From contig SKHJ01000049.1 of assembly GCA_007116965.1 (NCBI GenBank), positions 1 to 11,596 of the forward strand: DNA of 11,596 bases, given 5' to 3'. Below are positions 1-6,335 of the stretch, piece after piece. Source of the DNA: Candidatus Kaiserbacteria bacterium (GTDB taxonomy: Bacteria; Patescibacteriota; Minisyncoccia; Phycocordibacterales; UBA918). Position 1 is the stretch's first letter. Each line of letters starts with the position of its first letter. The position numbers and the translations under genes were made by a program. The notes below the pieces were generated by a model that was given only the letters and a program-made list of their open reading frames with translations, ran no database searches and was not told the origin of the DNA.

Positions 1-4
1 AAAG

Positions 5-88
5 TGCGTGAGAGAGGACTCGAACCTCCACGAGTGTAACCTCACTTGGTCCTAAGCCAAGCGCGTCTACCAATTCCGCCACTCACGC
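5..88 (-). tRNA. tRNA-Leu, anticodon UAG
   Basis: Read on the minus strand this folds as a complete class II tRNA. The acceptor stem is GCGUGAG paired with CUCACGC (88-82 with 12-6), followed by discriminator A at 5. The D arm has the GGUAGAC pattern. The anticodon stem CUUGG/CCAAG encloses the loop CUUAGGA, giving anticodon UAG, which reads CUA and, with a modified U34, other CUN codons. A long variable arm (UGAGGUUACACUCG) identifies it as leucine type. The T arm is GGAGG-UUCGAGU-CCUCU. The 3' CCA is not encoded. The flanks 1-5 and 89-93 are complementary (AAAGT/ACTTT) and extend the acceptor stem to 12 bp in the precursor. Confidence 0.97.
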
Positions 89-170
89 ACTTTACAAAAA
101 TTTTAACGAACTGTTGCTCCTAACCGTCGCAAGCGGATAAAACAGCTAGAAGTAGATGTTACATTCACTC

Positions 171-204
171 GCCAAGCTTGTCTACCTGCTTCCGCCACTC
201 ACGC
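171..204 (-). pseudogene. Truncated tRNA-Leu copy (5' half only)
   Basis: On the minus strand this repeats the 5' part of the tRNA-Leu at 5-88: acceptor 5' strand GCGTGAG, D arm and the 5' strand of the anticodon stem (CTTGGC). Over 34 nt it differs only by GC to AA at the D-arm end and a short substitution/insertion in the D loop. Beyond this, 158-170 still weakly resembles the real variable arm, as if about 8-9 nt carrying the anticodon loop were deleted. No T arm or 3' acceptor strand can be found, so it cannot be a working tRNA. It lies upstream of, and in the same orientation as, the intact gene, which suggests a decayed tandem duplicate. Confidence 0.7.
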
Positions 205-230
205 AACTATCATCTTTGGCAGCGAGTCCT

Positions 231-239
231 AGTCTAGCA
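231..239 (-). promoter_or_regulatory. Possible extended -10 for the tRNA-Leu region
   Basis: On the minus strand the sequence TGC-TAGACT matches the TGCTANNNT form seen just before several start codons in this window. It lies 26 nt upstream of the truncated tRNA copy and between that copy and the trhO stop codon, so it could start a transcript covering both tRNA copies. No -35 hexamer is visible and chance matches to this motif occur inside genes, so this is tentative. Confidence 0.3.
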
Positions 240-263
240 CAGACTTCGGTTACTGTCTGCAAG

Positions 264-1298
264 TTAAGATGCTTTCAGGCGTGTCTTCTTAAACGGTCGC
301 TGCCGCAACCAGGCGTTGTAATAACGCGCAAACCATTTCTTTAGTGGGGCGGGTGCTTTGTCGGTCAACGCACACCAACGCGAACAGTACCCGCCCTGTT
401 TTTTAACACACGCATCACATCCAATGAATAATGCGTGACAGATCTGATTCTTGCAGTGGTAATGCGTGTCCGCTTTAGCTTTGCGACAGAGATGGCAGGT
501 TGCAATCACCTCATCACTGATACGTTCTCCCAGTCGCTCGTCAAAGACAAAGTTCTTGCCACGAAACTTATTTACCAAACCCTGCTGTTTGACCTGGTGC
601 GCGTACTCGATGATACCACCCTTGAGGTGTCGCACATTGGTAAAGCCATTATGCTTAAGCCAGGCACTCGCCTTCTCGCAACGAATACCGCCGGTGCAGT
701 AGAGGGCAATCTTCTGGTTCTTATGTACGCGGAGCTGTTCGGGCACTACCTGCAATTCTTCGCGAAACGTGTCAACGTCCGGAGTGATGGCACCAGTAAA
801 GTGACCAACTTCGCTCTCGTAGTTGTTACGCATATCGACCACGATCGCGTCTGGATCATCAATATACTGATTCATCTCCTCGGGCGTCAGGTAGGTGCCA
901 GTATCCGTTACATCAAATGTACTATCGTCCAGACCGTCGGCTACGATCTTAGAACGGACTTTGATGGTAAGTTTGTAAAACGAAGGTTTCTCGTGCTCCT
1001 CTACCGCCACCTTATACGGCACCCCTCGTAACTCTGGTTGCGATTGTATCCATGCGTCAAATTGATCCCAATACATCAGAGGGACATTCATCTGGGCGTT
1101 GATGCCTTCGTGAGCTACGTAGATACGACCAAAACAATCAAGTGATGACCAGACGGTCAGTAGGCGGTCACGAAATAGCTTTGGATCAGCGATCTGCACG
1201 TAGCGATAAAACGAAATGGTACGTCGGGGACGAGTATCTGCCTCGGCCCGAGCTTTTTGTTCATGCCGACTGATCTTACCTTGCTGCGTTACTGCCAT
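264..1298 (-). CDS. trhO: TrhO (YceA) tRNA uridine-34 hydroxylase, rhodanese domain
   Basis: The 344-aa product matches E. coli TrhO (about 350 aa) along most of its length. TrhO uses molecular oxygen to convert U34 of several tRNAs to 5-hydroxyuridine, the precursor of cmo5U. Visible landmarks are TISFYRY near 27-33, AHEGINAQ near 62-69, the rhodanese signature VDMRNNYE near 154-161, the active-site loop YCTGGIRCEKA with Cys201, and KHNGFTNV near 215-222. The C-terminal Cys-rich part (C268, C271, C282, C287, C294, C297, C305, C309) may bind metal. An upstream TTG at 1322 overlaps the DUF192 stop codon, but the ATG at 1298 gives the same N-terminal spacing to TISFY as E. coli, so I chose it. 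It is probably the last gene of the antiporter-DUF2177-DUF192 run. Confidence 0.93.
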   Translation of the reverse strand: MAVTQQGKISRHEQKARAEADTRPRRTISFYRYVQIADPKLFRDRLLTVWSSLDCFGRIYVAHEGINAQMNVPLMYWDQFDAWIQSQPELRGVPYKVAVEEHEKPSFYKLTIKVRSKIVADGLDDSTFDVTDTGTYLTPEEMNQYIDDPDAIVVDMRNNYESEVGHFTGAITPDVDTFREELQVVPEQLRVHKNQKIALYCTGGIRCEKASAWLKHNGFTNVRHLKGGIIEYAHQVKQQGLVNKFRGKNFVFDERLGERISDEVIATCHLCRKAKADTHYHCKNQICHALFIGCDACVKKQGGYCSRWCALTDKAPAPLKKWFARYYNAWLRQRPFKKTRLKAS

Positions 1299-1318
1299 AG
1301 TGTCGCCATGGTACACAA

Positions 1319-1888
1319 TCAAATTTGGGCTGGCAAGGTAACTTGGGTGCCAACCGTTATATTGTGCTGCGCTGAAAAACCAGCCACCGTCTCGACCACG
1401 TATCGAGCTGGCACCGGCGGCAAGAACGTCTCTGGATATGTAGCAGGTGAGACCGATGATTCGATGTGGACGATGCGACCAGTCACGTCGAGCCAGATCA
1501 TATCAATAGCGTAATTCATGTCTTTCATCCAAAAACTCCAGCGTTCATCACGATTGAATACAAAGACTTTGACTACCGATTCTGGCAAAAATGGTGTGCC
1601 TGAGAGTCCTTGTTGAATCTCAGCTGCAGTGCGTGCTAGCGAGGCCTGAACCGGAACCGAACCGATCTGCATTGGGTATAACGGAGCGTAGTATTGAGCA
1701 ATCACTTCAGCTTCTGAATCCGCCGTCGCATTACCTGCACGAGCAGCTTGATCGGTATTGCGAGATACTTCCACCTCTGTTTCATCGCCAGATGATAATG
1801 ATGGCAGAGGTGGGACTGTCGTATCTTGCAATAACCACCAAGTACCAACCATCGGTAAGAGTAATAAGAAGAGAAGTTTGGTCGACAT
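1319..1888 (-). CDS. DUF192 family exported protein
   Basis: The 189-aa product begins with a hydrophobic segment (about 4-20) that acts as a signal anchor or signal peptide. A polar linker rich in Ser, Asp, Glu and Thr follows (about 28-62), then a DUF192 domain (about 79-187). The domain shows the family landmarks ARTAAEIQQGLSGTPFL, VFVFNRD, FWMKDMNYAIDMIWLD, a Pro-rich segment near 157-160, and YVVETVAGF. DUF192 proteins are small, usually envelope-located proteins of unknown biochemical role. The start codon is 3 nt after the stop of the DUF2177 gene, and its stop lies just before trhO, so it is almost certainly cotranscribed. No Cys follows the hydrophobic segment, so it is not an evident lipoprotein. 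Confidence 0.9.
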   Translation of the reverse strand: MSTKLLFLLLLPMVGTWWLLQDTTVPPLPSLSSGDETEVEVSRNTDQAARAGNATADSEAEVIAQYYAPLYPMQIGSVPVQASLARTAAEIQQGLSGTPFLPESVVKVFVFNRDERWSFWMKDMNYAIDMIWLDVTGRIVHIESSVSPATYPETFLPPVPARYVVETVAGFSAQHNITVGTQVTLPAQI

Positions 1889-1891
1889 ACG

Positions 1892-2299
1892 CTATACCAA
1901 CCACAACAAATACAGATACGTAGTGGCTCCCGCCACACTAGCTCCCAAAACTGTCCCCCAGAGAATATCAACCACTACAACCTTGGCTGGCCAATCGCGT
2001 ACAGTAGCCCAGTTGGTCATATCGTACGTAGCGTAGGTAAAAAAACCAAAAGCTGCTCCGAGCCCAAGCGCAAGCATAGCACTTTCGGCCATCGCTCCCG
2101 GGTAACTGGCAAAGAGGGTGACTCCGACCAAATATATTAAATAAAAACCAATCGCGGCTGGCCAGTTGACTGGACCAAGTAAATACCCGAGGTGACGCTG
2201 ATAAAAATTTCTCGCCACCACCCCCAACCACACCATATCAATAGCAAAAAAGATTGGTGCGCTCAGAAGATACAAGATTATAAACTGACCAAAATCCAT
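1892..2299 (-). CDS. DUF2177 family membrane protein
   Basis: The 135-aa product is almost entirely hydrophobic, with four likely membrane spans (about 4-26, 46-64, 73-92 and 108-133). It has the DUF2177 pattern: an early Asp-Met-x-Trp-Leu (D21), FYQRHLGYLL near 32-41, YATYDMTNWAT near 89-99, and VDILWGT near 110-116. The family has no assigned function. The gene follows the antiporter closely and is followed 3 nt later by the DUF192 gene. It also has its own possible start signal, TGA-TATAGT ending 8 nt before the ATG. Confidence 0.88.
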   Translation of the reverse strand: MDFGQFIILYLLSAPIFFAIDMVWLGVVARNFYQRHLGYLLGPVNWPAAIGFYLIYLVGVTLFASYPGAMAESAMLALGLGAAFGFFTYATYDMTNWATVRDWPAKVVVVDILWGTVLGASVAGATTYLYLLWLV

Positions 2300-2307
2300 A
2301 CCGGATA

Positions 2308-2316
2308 ACTATATCA
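2308..2316 (-). promoter_or_regulatory. Possible internal extended -10 for the DUF2177 gene
   Basis: On the minus strand TGA-TATAGT overlaps the last codons of the antiporter gene and ends 8 nt before the ATG at 2299. This spacing would give a transcript starting at or next to the start codon, as at the other promoters in this window. No -35 element was recognised. It could provide DUF2177-DUF192-trhO expression independent of the antiporter. Confidence 0.4.
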
Positions 2317-3460
2317 TACCTCGTAGTCCAGCCAACCAGCGCATCGCAAACGGAGCGATAACTGTTGAGACCATGCTTAGTACCACCATGGCGGAGAGTA
2401 AGGCAACTGGTACCAACTCCAGAGCAGTGGCAGTCACCACCACTGCCAACGTCGTCGAGAGTTGTGGCACGGTCGCAAACCCAATAAAATGGGCGTCAAT
2501 GCGAGAAAAGCCGGCCAACGTAGCTCCAAGATAGCCACTTCCCCACTTGGCCAACAACGAACCGATAGTGATAATAATCACCAGCCAGACCGTCTCGGTA
2601 CTCGCCAAGACCGCCTCAAAATCAGTCGTAATACCAATGGTGATGAAAAAGATAGGAATGAAAACACCGTAACCAATCGTATGTATCTTCTGTCGCAAGA
2701 TGTCACTGGTCAGCGAATCGGATAGGACGAGTCCGGAGAAGAAGCCGGCAATGATCGGATGCAGGCCCAAGGCTGCGAACAGGACTACTGTGCCAAACAA
2801 CATTGCAAAGATCAGTCGTACCTCCGACTCAAAAAGGTCACGTTCGTCTCGAAAGCGTGGCACCAAAGCTCGAATACGTGGTAGTGCGTAGCGCAAACCC
2901 ACCAACAAGGTGACCAACAAGATATAGAAAGACCAGAGTGGGAGATTTGAAACCGGATACAAGACTTGCAAGAGTGCGGAAAGAATCAGTAAACTAGCAA
3001 CGTCATTGATCATAGTCGAACTAATGATCGTCCGACCTATCTTGCGGTCCATCAGGCCGAAGCGCTCTAGTGAGGGGATAACGACCGCAATCGATGAGGA
3101 CATAAAAATTACACCGAGCAATACAGACGCCAAAAGCGTAAAGTTGAATACCAAGCCAATACCGACTCCTACCAAAAACGGGATGATTCCATTAAAAACG
3201 GTCACGATAGCTGCATCACGCTCAAATTGCTTGAAAGTATTGAGATTGGTTTGTAAACCTGCTAGGAACATCAAGAAGATCAGGCCCATTTCAGCAAAAA
3301 AATCGAGCGTCTGCGTCTGTTCGACTATATCAAAACCGTACGGACCAACCACGACTCCCGCCACGATCAGAGCCAGCACCCACGGCAACTGGAAACGGGT
3401 AAAGACACTAGAAAAAACTACTGCCGCTAACATCAAAAGAAAGAACGGGATAAAACTCAT
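2309..3460 (-). CDS. CPA2-family cation/proton antiporter
   Basis: The 383-aa integral membrane protein has about 12 hydrophobic spans and family landmarks: LPWVLALIVAGVVVGPYGF (25-43), GLIFLMFLAGLQTN (59-72), SSSIAVVIPSLERFGLM (121-137), STMINDVASLLIL (148-160) and GFFSGLVLS (239-247). It exchanges monovalent cations (Na+, K+) for protons. At the ion-binding Asp pair it has Asn152-Asp153 rather than Asp-Asp (NapA) or Gln-Asp (Kef), and Lys305 lies in AKWGSGY on a late helix. In related antiporters Asn-Asp goes with electroneutral exchange, so I infer 1:1 exchange. No TrkA-N/RCK domain follows the membrane part. A candidate promoter (3468-3476) starts just before the ATG. First gene of the minus-strand run. 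Confidence 0.92.
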   Translation of the reverse strand: MSFIPFFLLMLAAVVFSSVFTRFQLPWVLALIVAGVVVGPYGFDIVEQTQTLDFFAEMGLIFLMFLAGLQTNLNTFKQFERDAAIVTVFNGIIPFLVGVGIGLVFNFTLLASVLLGVIFMSSSIAVVIPSLERFGLMDRKIGRTIISSTMINDVASLLILSALLQVLYPVSNLPLWSFYILLVTLLVGLRYALPRIRALVPRFRDERDLFESEVRLIFAMLFGTVVLFAALGLHPIIAGFFSGLVLSDSLTSDILRQKIHTIGYGVFIPIFFITIGITTDFEAVLASTETVWLVIIITIGSLLAKWGSGYLGATLAGFSRIDAHFIGFATVPQLSTTLAVVVTATALELVPVALLSAMVVLSMVSTVIAPFAMRWLAGLRGMI

Positions 3461-3467
3461 TACGTGC

Positions 3468-3476
3468 AGTATAGCA
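3468..3476 (-). promoter_or_regulatory. Extended -10 of the antiporter run, near-leaderless start
   Basis: On the minus strand TGC-TATACT is a near-perfect extended -10 and ends 7 nt before the ATG at 3460. Transcription would begin at about the A of the start codon. No Shine-Dalgarno sequence could fit. The -35 region falls inside the terminator hairpin at 3481-3526 and shows no hexamer. Confidence 0.6.
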
Positions 3477-3480
3477 CCAG

Positions 3481-3526
3481 AACAGCAGACAAAACCGCCG
3501 TGTCCCCGGCGGTTTTGTCTGCTGTT
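3481..3526 (-). terminator. Strong hairpin terminator between SurA-like gene and antiporter
   Basis: Positions 3481-3500 and 3507-3526 are perfectly complementary over 20 bp around a 6-nt loop. The inner part, CCGCCG/CGGCGG flanked by four A and four T, gives a GC stem followed by a short U run in either direction. It begins 14 nt after the stop of the minus-strand SurA-like gene. The stem is unusually long for a terminator and could also insulate the antiporter promoter directly downstream. Confidence 0.8.
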
Positions 3527-3540
3527 GCTCTGGTGGCTGA

Positions 3541-4527
3541 CTAAAGCAAGATCTCAATTTCAGCGTCTACTCGCAAATCCTCAAGTAGGCCGGTGATCAG
3601 TTCCTGCTCTTTATTGGCAATAACTTGCTCTTCCACTTCTCCGCGAACTTCGGCCAGTGGTGGTAGACCAGCTTCCTCGCCACCAAAAGCGTCATAGAGG
3701 TCTTGGACCTCGGCTTCTGTTGCTGTCAGGTCTCCAGGTCCAGCCAAGGTACCAAGATACTCTTGAACCACTAGTTCTTGCTCGACATCTTCACGCAGTG
3801 ACGCCTCAGTCAACCCGAGTTGTTCCAGGCTGGCCTGTAAAGCCTCAGGCCCGCCGACCATATCGACAATCTCAGCAAAACGCATATCAATAGCAGCACT
3901 ATCGGCAGTTACCCCAGCTCCGGCGGCTGCCTGACGAATGAGTTCGGTATTGATCAAAGTATCCATTGCCTGCTCGTTGATCTGCTCGCGGGTTTGTGGA
4001 TCATTCATATCCATTCCCATCGTTTGGGCTTGTTGGACAGTCTGTTGTCGAATTCGGTTGAATTCAGCTCGTGTCAATGTAGTATCATTAATTATGACCA
4101 CCGGATCGTCAGGATCTCCGTCTTCTTCAAAACCTGGCATCTCAGTATCGGCACCGGTCGGCACTTGGTTAGCGTCAGCGTTGATAAAAAACCACGCCAC
4201 AGCGATCATACCAAGCGCTAGAATGATCGCGCCAACGATAAAGGCAGTCATATTACTGCTACTCTCTGGTGCTGCTGGCTCAGTACTAGTTGATTCAGGG
4301 TTGGCAGGAGTAACTGGTTCATTGACAGGAGCTTCTGTCTGATTATCAGCCTCTGGCTCTGGTTGGGGTGCCGTCGGAGCAACGTCTGGCTGCGTAGCGG
4401 TCTCAGGAGCGACTGGGTCAGTGGTAGCTTCTGGTACGGCCTGTGCCTGTGGCTCAGCGGCAGTCACTGACGCATTGTCTGGTTGTGGCTCAGTGCTTGG
4501 AACTTGCTTGTTTTTATTCTCATCCAT
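3541..4527 (-). CDS. Membrane-anchored SurA N-terminal domain protein
   Basis: The 328-aa product has three parts. Residues 1-92 are a low-complexity stretch rich in Pro, Glu, Ala, Thr and Gln, predicted disordered. One membrane span follows (about 94-115, TAFIVGAIILALGMIAVAWF), then an acidic linker and a SurA_N/trigger-factor-like chaperone domain (about 143-262) with the helix pattern VIINDTTLTRAEFNRIRQQ, INEQAMDTLINTELIRQAA and LREDVEQELVVQEYL. The C-terminal helix (about 290-328, LPPLAEVRGEVEEQV) is the segment that follows the PPIase domain in full-length relatives. No PPIase domain is present. It is probably N-in with the chaperone domain outside, helping exported proteins fold. Monocistronic, ending at the hairpin 3481-3526. 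A weak TATATT lies at 4562-4567 with no clear -35. Confidence 0.85.
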   Translation of the reverse strand: MDENKNKQVPSTEPQPDNASVTAAEPQAQAVPEATTDPVAPETATQPDVAPTAPQPEPEADNQTEAPVNEPVTPANPESTSTEPAAPESSSNMTAFIVGAIILALGMIAVAWFFINADANQVPTGADTEMPGFEEDGDPDDPVVIINDTTLTRAEFNRIRQQTVQQAQTMGMDMNDPQTREQINEQAMDTLINTELIRQAAAGAGVTADSAAIDMRFAEIVDMVGGPEALQASLEQLGLTEASLREDVEQELVVQEYLGTLAGPGDLTATEAEVQDLYDAFGGEEAGLPPLAEVRGEVEEQVIANKEQELITGLLEDLRVDAEIEILL

Positions 4528-4634
4528 AACGTACTTTGGTTGATTTAGTTAAGTTTCTGCAAATATACCGAACAAATGACGATTACCTCGTTCGTGCCCT
4601 TTAGGGTACCACACTGTCTGGTAATATCACAAAC

Positions 4635-4661
4635 CACTTTTCCAAAACCCACTGAAAAGTG
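4635..4661 (-). terminator. Possible weak terminator after the TrmH-family gene
   Basis: CACTTTTC (4635-4642) pairs with GAAAAGTG (4654-4661) across an 11-nt loop, 12 nt beyond the stop of the minus-strand methyltransferase gene. The stem is AT-rich and followed only by a broken T run (GTGGTTTGTG on the minus strand), so it would terminate weakly if at all. Confidence 0.3.
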
Positions 4662-4673
4662 CCATTCTAACCT

Positions 4674-5447
4674 TTACGAACGATCTTTTTGCCAGACCGC
4701 CAAGCTGGTGGTAACGGCCGCCGCTGCGTTAAGCGACTCACAGCGAGGGTGCAGCGGGATCTTTACTAAAGCATCGCATAGCGAAGCTGTCTTGGACCGT
4801 AGGCCTGTTCCTTCATTCCCCACTACCAAAGCGGTCGCTTTGGTAAAGGTATGTTCAAATAATGATTTTGCTCCGCCACCGCTTAAGCCAAGCACCTCCA
4901 CATCCCGTTCTCGGAGTTGCTCGATAGCTTGATTAACATTCTTGATTGATACCAGCGGCACACGAAAGGTCATACCAGCCGAGACCTTGACCACCGTCCC
5001 GGTGATGGGTGCTTGTTGCTGTTGTGGCAGGAGTACAGCCGTCACGCCAAACGCCGCGGCACTTCTGATCATCGCGCCGACATTCTGTGGGTCTTGGATT
5101 TCAGCCAATACCAGTAGTAACGTGCTGGGGTCTGCGACAATCTCATCACCTAAAAAGTCAGTCAAAGGTCGCAATAGCGACGAGGTATCAAATGATGCTG
5201 CGATACCCTGATGATTAGCTGTCTGCGGCAGATCATGCGGCCAGCGACCGGGCTCCAGCGGTCGGACCGGACATCCTAACCGTTTGATCTTAGCCACGAC
5301 CCTCGCCTCGCTGAAATTTGGTGCCAGATAGACTGACTTAATGGCTTTAGGTACAGTTTCTAAGGCCAAATCAACCGGATGCTTGCCGAAGATCATTGTC
5401 ACCTCTTTTGTACGTTTACGTGGCGCCGCTTTTTTAAACTGTCTCAT
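4674..5447 (-). CDS. TrmH/SpoU family RNA 2'-O-methyltransferase, RlmB-like
   Basis: The 257-aa product carries an L30e-like substrate-binding domain (about 18-88, beginning MIFGKHPVDLALE) and a SPOUT methyltransferase domain (about 107-253). The three family motifs are present: LAEIQDPQNVGAMIRSAAAFG (115-134, with Asn122 and Arg128), VVGNEGTGL (208-216), and IPLHPRCESLNAAAAV (230-245). It should use S-adenosylmethionine to methylate a ribose 2'-OH; the closest match by eye is RlmB, which acts on 23S rRNA G2251, but another SpoU member is possible. I chose the ATG at 5447 because an extended -10 ends 7 nt before it; the ATG at 5456 lies within that -10. The 17 residues before MIFGKHPV are strongly basic, an extension beyond the usual RlmB start. 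Divergent from the nicotianamine-synthase-like gene. Confidence 0.9.
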   Translation of the reverse strand: MRQFKKAAPRKRTKEVTMIFGKHPVDLALETVPKAIKSVYLAPNFSEARVVAKIKRLGCPVRPLEPGRWPHDLPQTANHQGIAASFDTSSLLRPLTDFLGDEIVADPSTLLLVLAEIQDPQNVGAMIRSAAAFGVTAVLLPQQQQAPITGTVVKVSAGMTFRVPLVSIKNVNQAIEQLRERDVEVLGLSGGGAKSLFEHTFTKATALVVGNEGTGLRSKTASLCDALVKIPLHPRCESLNAAAAVTTSLAVWQKDRS

Positions 5448-5454
5448 TGCGCGC

Positions 5455-5463
5455 ATACTAGCA
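5455..5463 (-). promoter_or_regulatory. Extended -10 of the methyltransferase gene, near-leaderless start
   Basis: On the minus strand TGC-TAGTAT ends 7 nt before the ATG at 5447, the same geometry as the antiporter promoter. No -35 hexamer is visible. It lies 26 bp from the metal-type operator at 5489-5503, so a repressor there could in principle also affect this promoter. Confidence 0.55.
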
Positions 5464-5488
5464 CACTCTCACCACCACACCAGCTTTT

Positions 5489-5504
5489 TGCAAGTGACTT
5501 GCAT
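5489..5504 (+). promoter_or_regulatory. 7-1-7 inverted-repeat operator of the nicotianamine-synthase-like gene
   Basis: TGCAAGT-G-ACTTGCA (5489-5503) is a perfect 7-1-7 inverted repeat. With the following T it is a 16-bp element that recurs at 8024-8039 on the minus strand upstream of the COG0523 GTPase gene, identical in sequence, orientation to the gene, and distance to the -10. The 7-1-7 form with flanking T and A is that of Fur, Zur and PerR boxes. Its right half overlaps the candidate -35 hexamer, as expected for repression. Short outer arms CAGCTT/AAGCTG (5481-5486 and 5509-5514) flank it asymmetrically. Confidence 0.8.
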
Positions 5505-5526
5505 TATCAAGCTGAAATAGTATAGT
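5499..5526 (+). promoter_or_regulatory. Promoter of the nicotianamine-synthase-like gene
   Basis: TTGCAT (5499-5504), a 16-nt spacer and TATAGT (5521-5526) form a plausible sigma-70-type promoter. The -35 is the right half of the operator. The -10 ends 1 nt before the ATG at 5528 and 13 nt before the in-frame ATG at 5540, so transcription would start near 5533, downstream of the first ATG. Confidence 0.6.
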
Positions 5527-5527
5527 C

Positions 5528-6331
5528 ATGACTCAACATATGTCTACTAAACTATCAATTGCCGAAATCTACGGAAAACTTCAAACTTGTACCAGCTTTC
5601 AGCCTACGGATCTTACATCTCGACTTTTTTCAGACCTTGTCGATACGGTCTTACGTGAACCAAAAAAGCCAGCTAGCGAATGGCTCAATCAAGATCAGAT
5701 AGTCCATCTGCAACAAATGTGTGGTTTGGGTGAATTTGCCTTGGAGTCATACTGGAGTAAAGAGATATCGTCTAGTCAAAATCCCCACCAAACTTTGCAG
5801 CAATTTCCTTACTATGATAACTATGTTGCATTAACAAAGCAGGAGTGGAACGTGCTACAAAGTTGTCATCAACACGCCCAGCACACTGTGGTTTTTTGTG
5901 GTGGTGGCCCACTTCCCTTGACGGCTATACTTATGGCTCAGTGGTTTGCCGTACCGATCACCATCTTAGATGTAGATAAAGAAGCTGTTGATCAAGCTCA
6001 TTCACTAGTATCTTCTCTTGGATTACAAGATCTGATCCAAGTACGACACTGTGCTGCTCAAGACTATTCAAACTATAGAGAATACAACACGATCTATATC
6101 GCCGCCCTAGCCGGAACTGATGCCAGCACAAGACAACAAATCTTTACCACCATCCAACAGCAAACCTCACCAGACACTCACATACTGACTCGATCAAGCT
6201 GGGGCGCACGCGCTCTTTTATACCAACCGCTAGACACTGGATCTATTTCAGGATTCTGTATCCAAAAAGAGGTACGGCCAGCTGCACCTGTTATCAATTC
6301 AATTTTAGTACTGACGCCTGAACGTGGATAA
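5528..6331 (+). CDS. Nicotianamine synthase family protein
   Basis: The 267-aa product resembles plant and archaeal nicotianamine synthases, which join aminocarboxypropyl groups from S-adenosylmethionine to make a metal chelator. Landmarks in order: GLGEFALESYWS (66-77), matching the plant segment with two conserved Glu (E69, E73); QFPYYDNYVALTKQEW (92-107); the SAM-site loop FCGGGPLPLT (123-132); ILDVDKEAVDQA (146-157) after beta-2; YIAALAGTD (190-198); LTRSSWGARALLYQPLD (220-236); and APVINSILVL (253-262). Methyltransferase-like fold, cytoplasmic. Bacterial CntL relatives make staphylopine precursors, but no CntM-type dehydrogenase or exporter lies here. ATG 5528 gives the longest frame; the promoter favours ATG 5540 (263 aa). 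No Shine-Dalgarno sequence. The coding sequence looks more AT-rich than the convergent GTPase gene. The exact product cannot be told from sequence. Confidence 0.87.
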   Translation: MTQHMSTKLSIAEIYGKLQTCTSFQPTDLTSRLFSDLVDTVLREPKKPASEWLNQDQIVHLQQMCGLGEFALESYWSKEISSSQNPHQTLQQFPYYDNYVALTKQEWNVLQSCHQHAQHTVVFCGGGPLPLTAILMAQWFAVPITILDVDKEAVDQAHSLVSSLGLQDLIQVRHCAAQDYSNYREYNTIYIAALAGTDASTRQQIFTTIQQQTSPDTHILTRSSWGARALLYQPLDTGSISGFCIQKEVRPAAPVINSILVLTPERG

Positions 6332-6335
6332 AAAA

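Noticed and set aside
158..206. The partial tRNA as an integration (att) site of a mobile element
   Set aside because: The repeated part is the 5' half rather than the 3' end, and no integrase or foreign cargo lies between the copies.
258..272. TGCAAGT half-site of the metal operator near the trhO stop
   Set aside because: The second half does not match ACTTGCA, and it lies at the 3' end of a gene where an operator is not expected.
435..1031. 198-codon open frame on the plus strand
   Set aside because: It lies opposite trhO, whose product is a clear full-length family member, and its translation shows no domain.
3006..3596. 196-codon open frame on the plus strand
   Set aside because: Antisense to the antiporter gene and running through the terminator hairpin; the translation is low-complexity Lys/Thr/Pro/Ser-rich with no domain.
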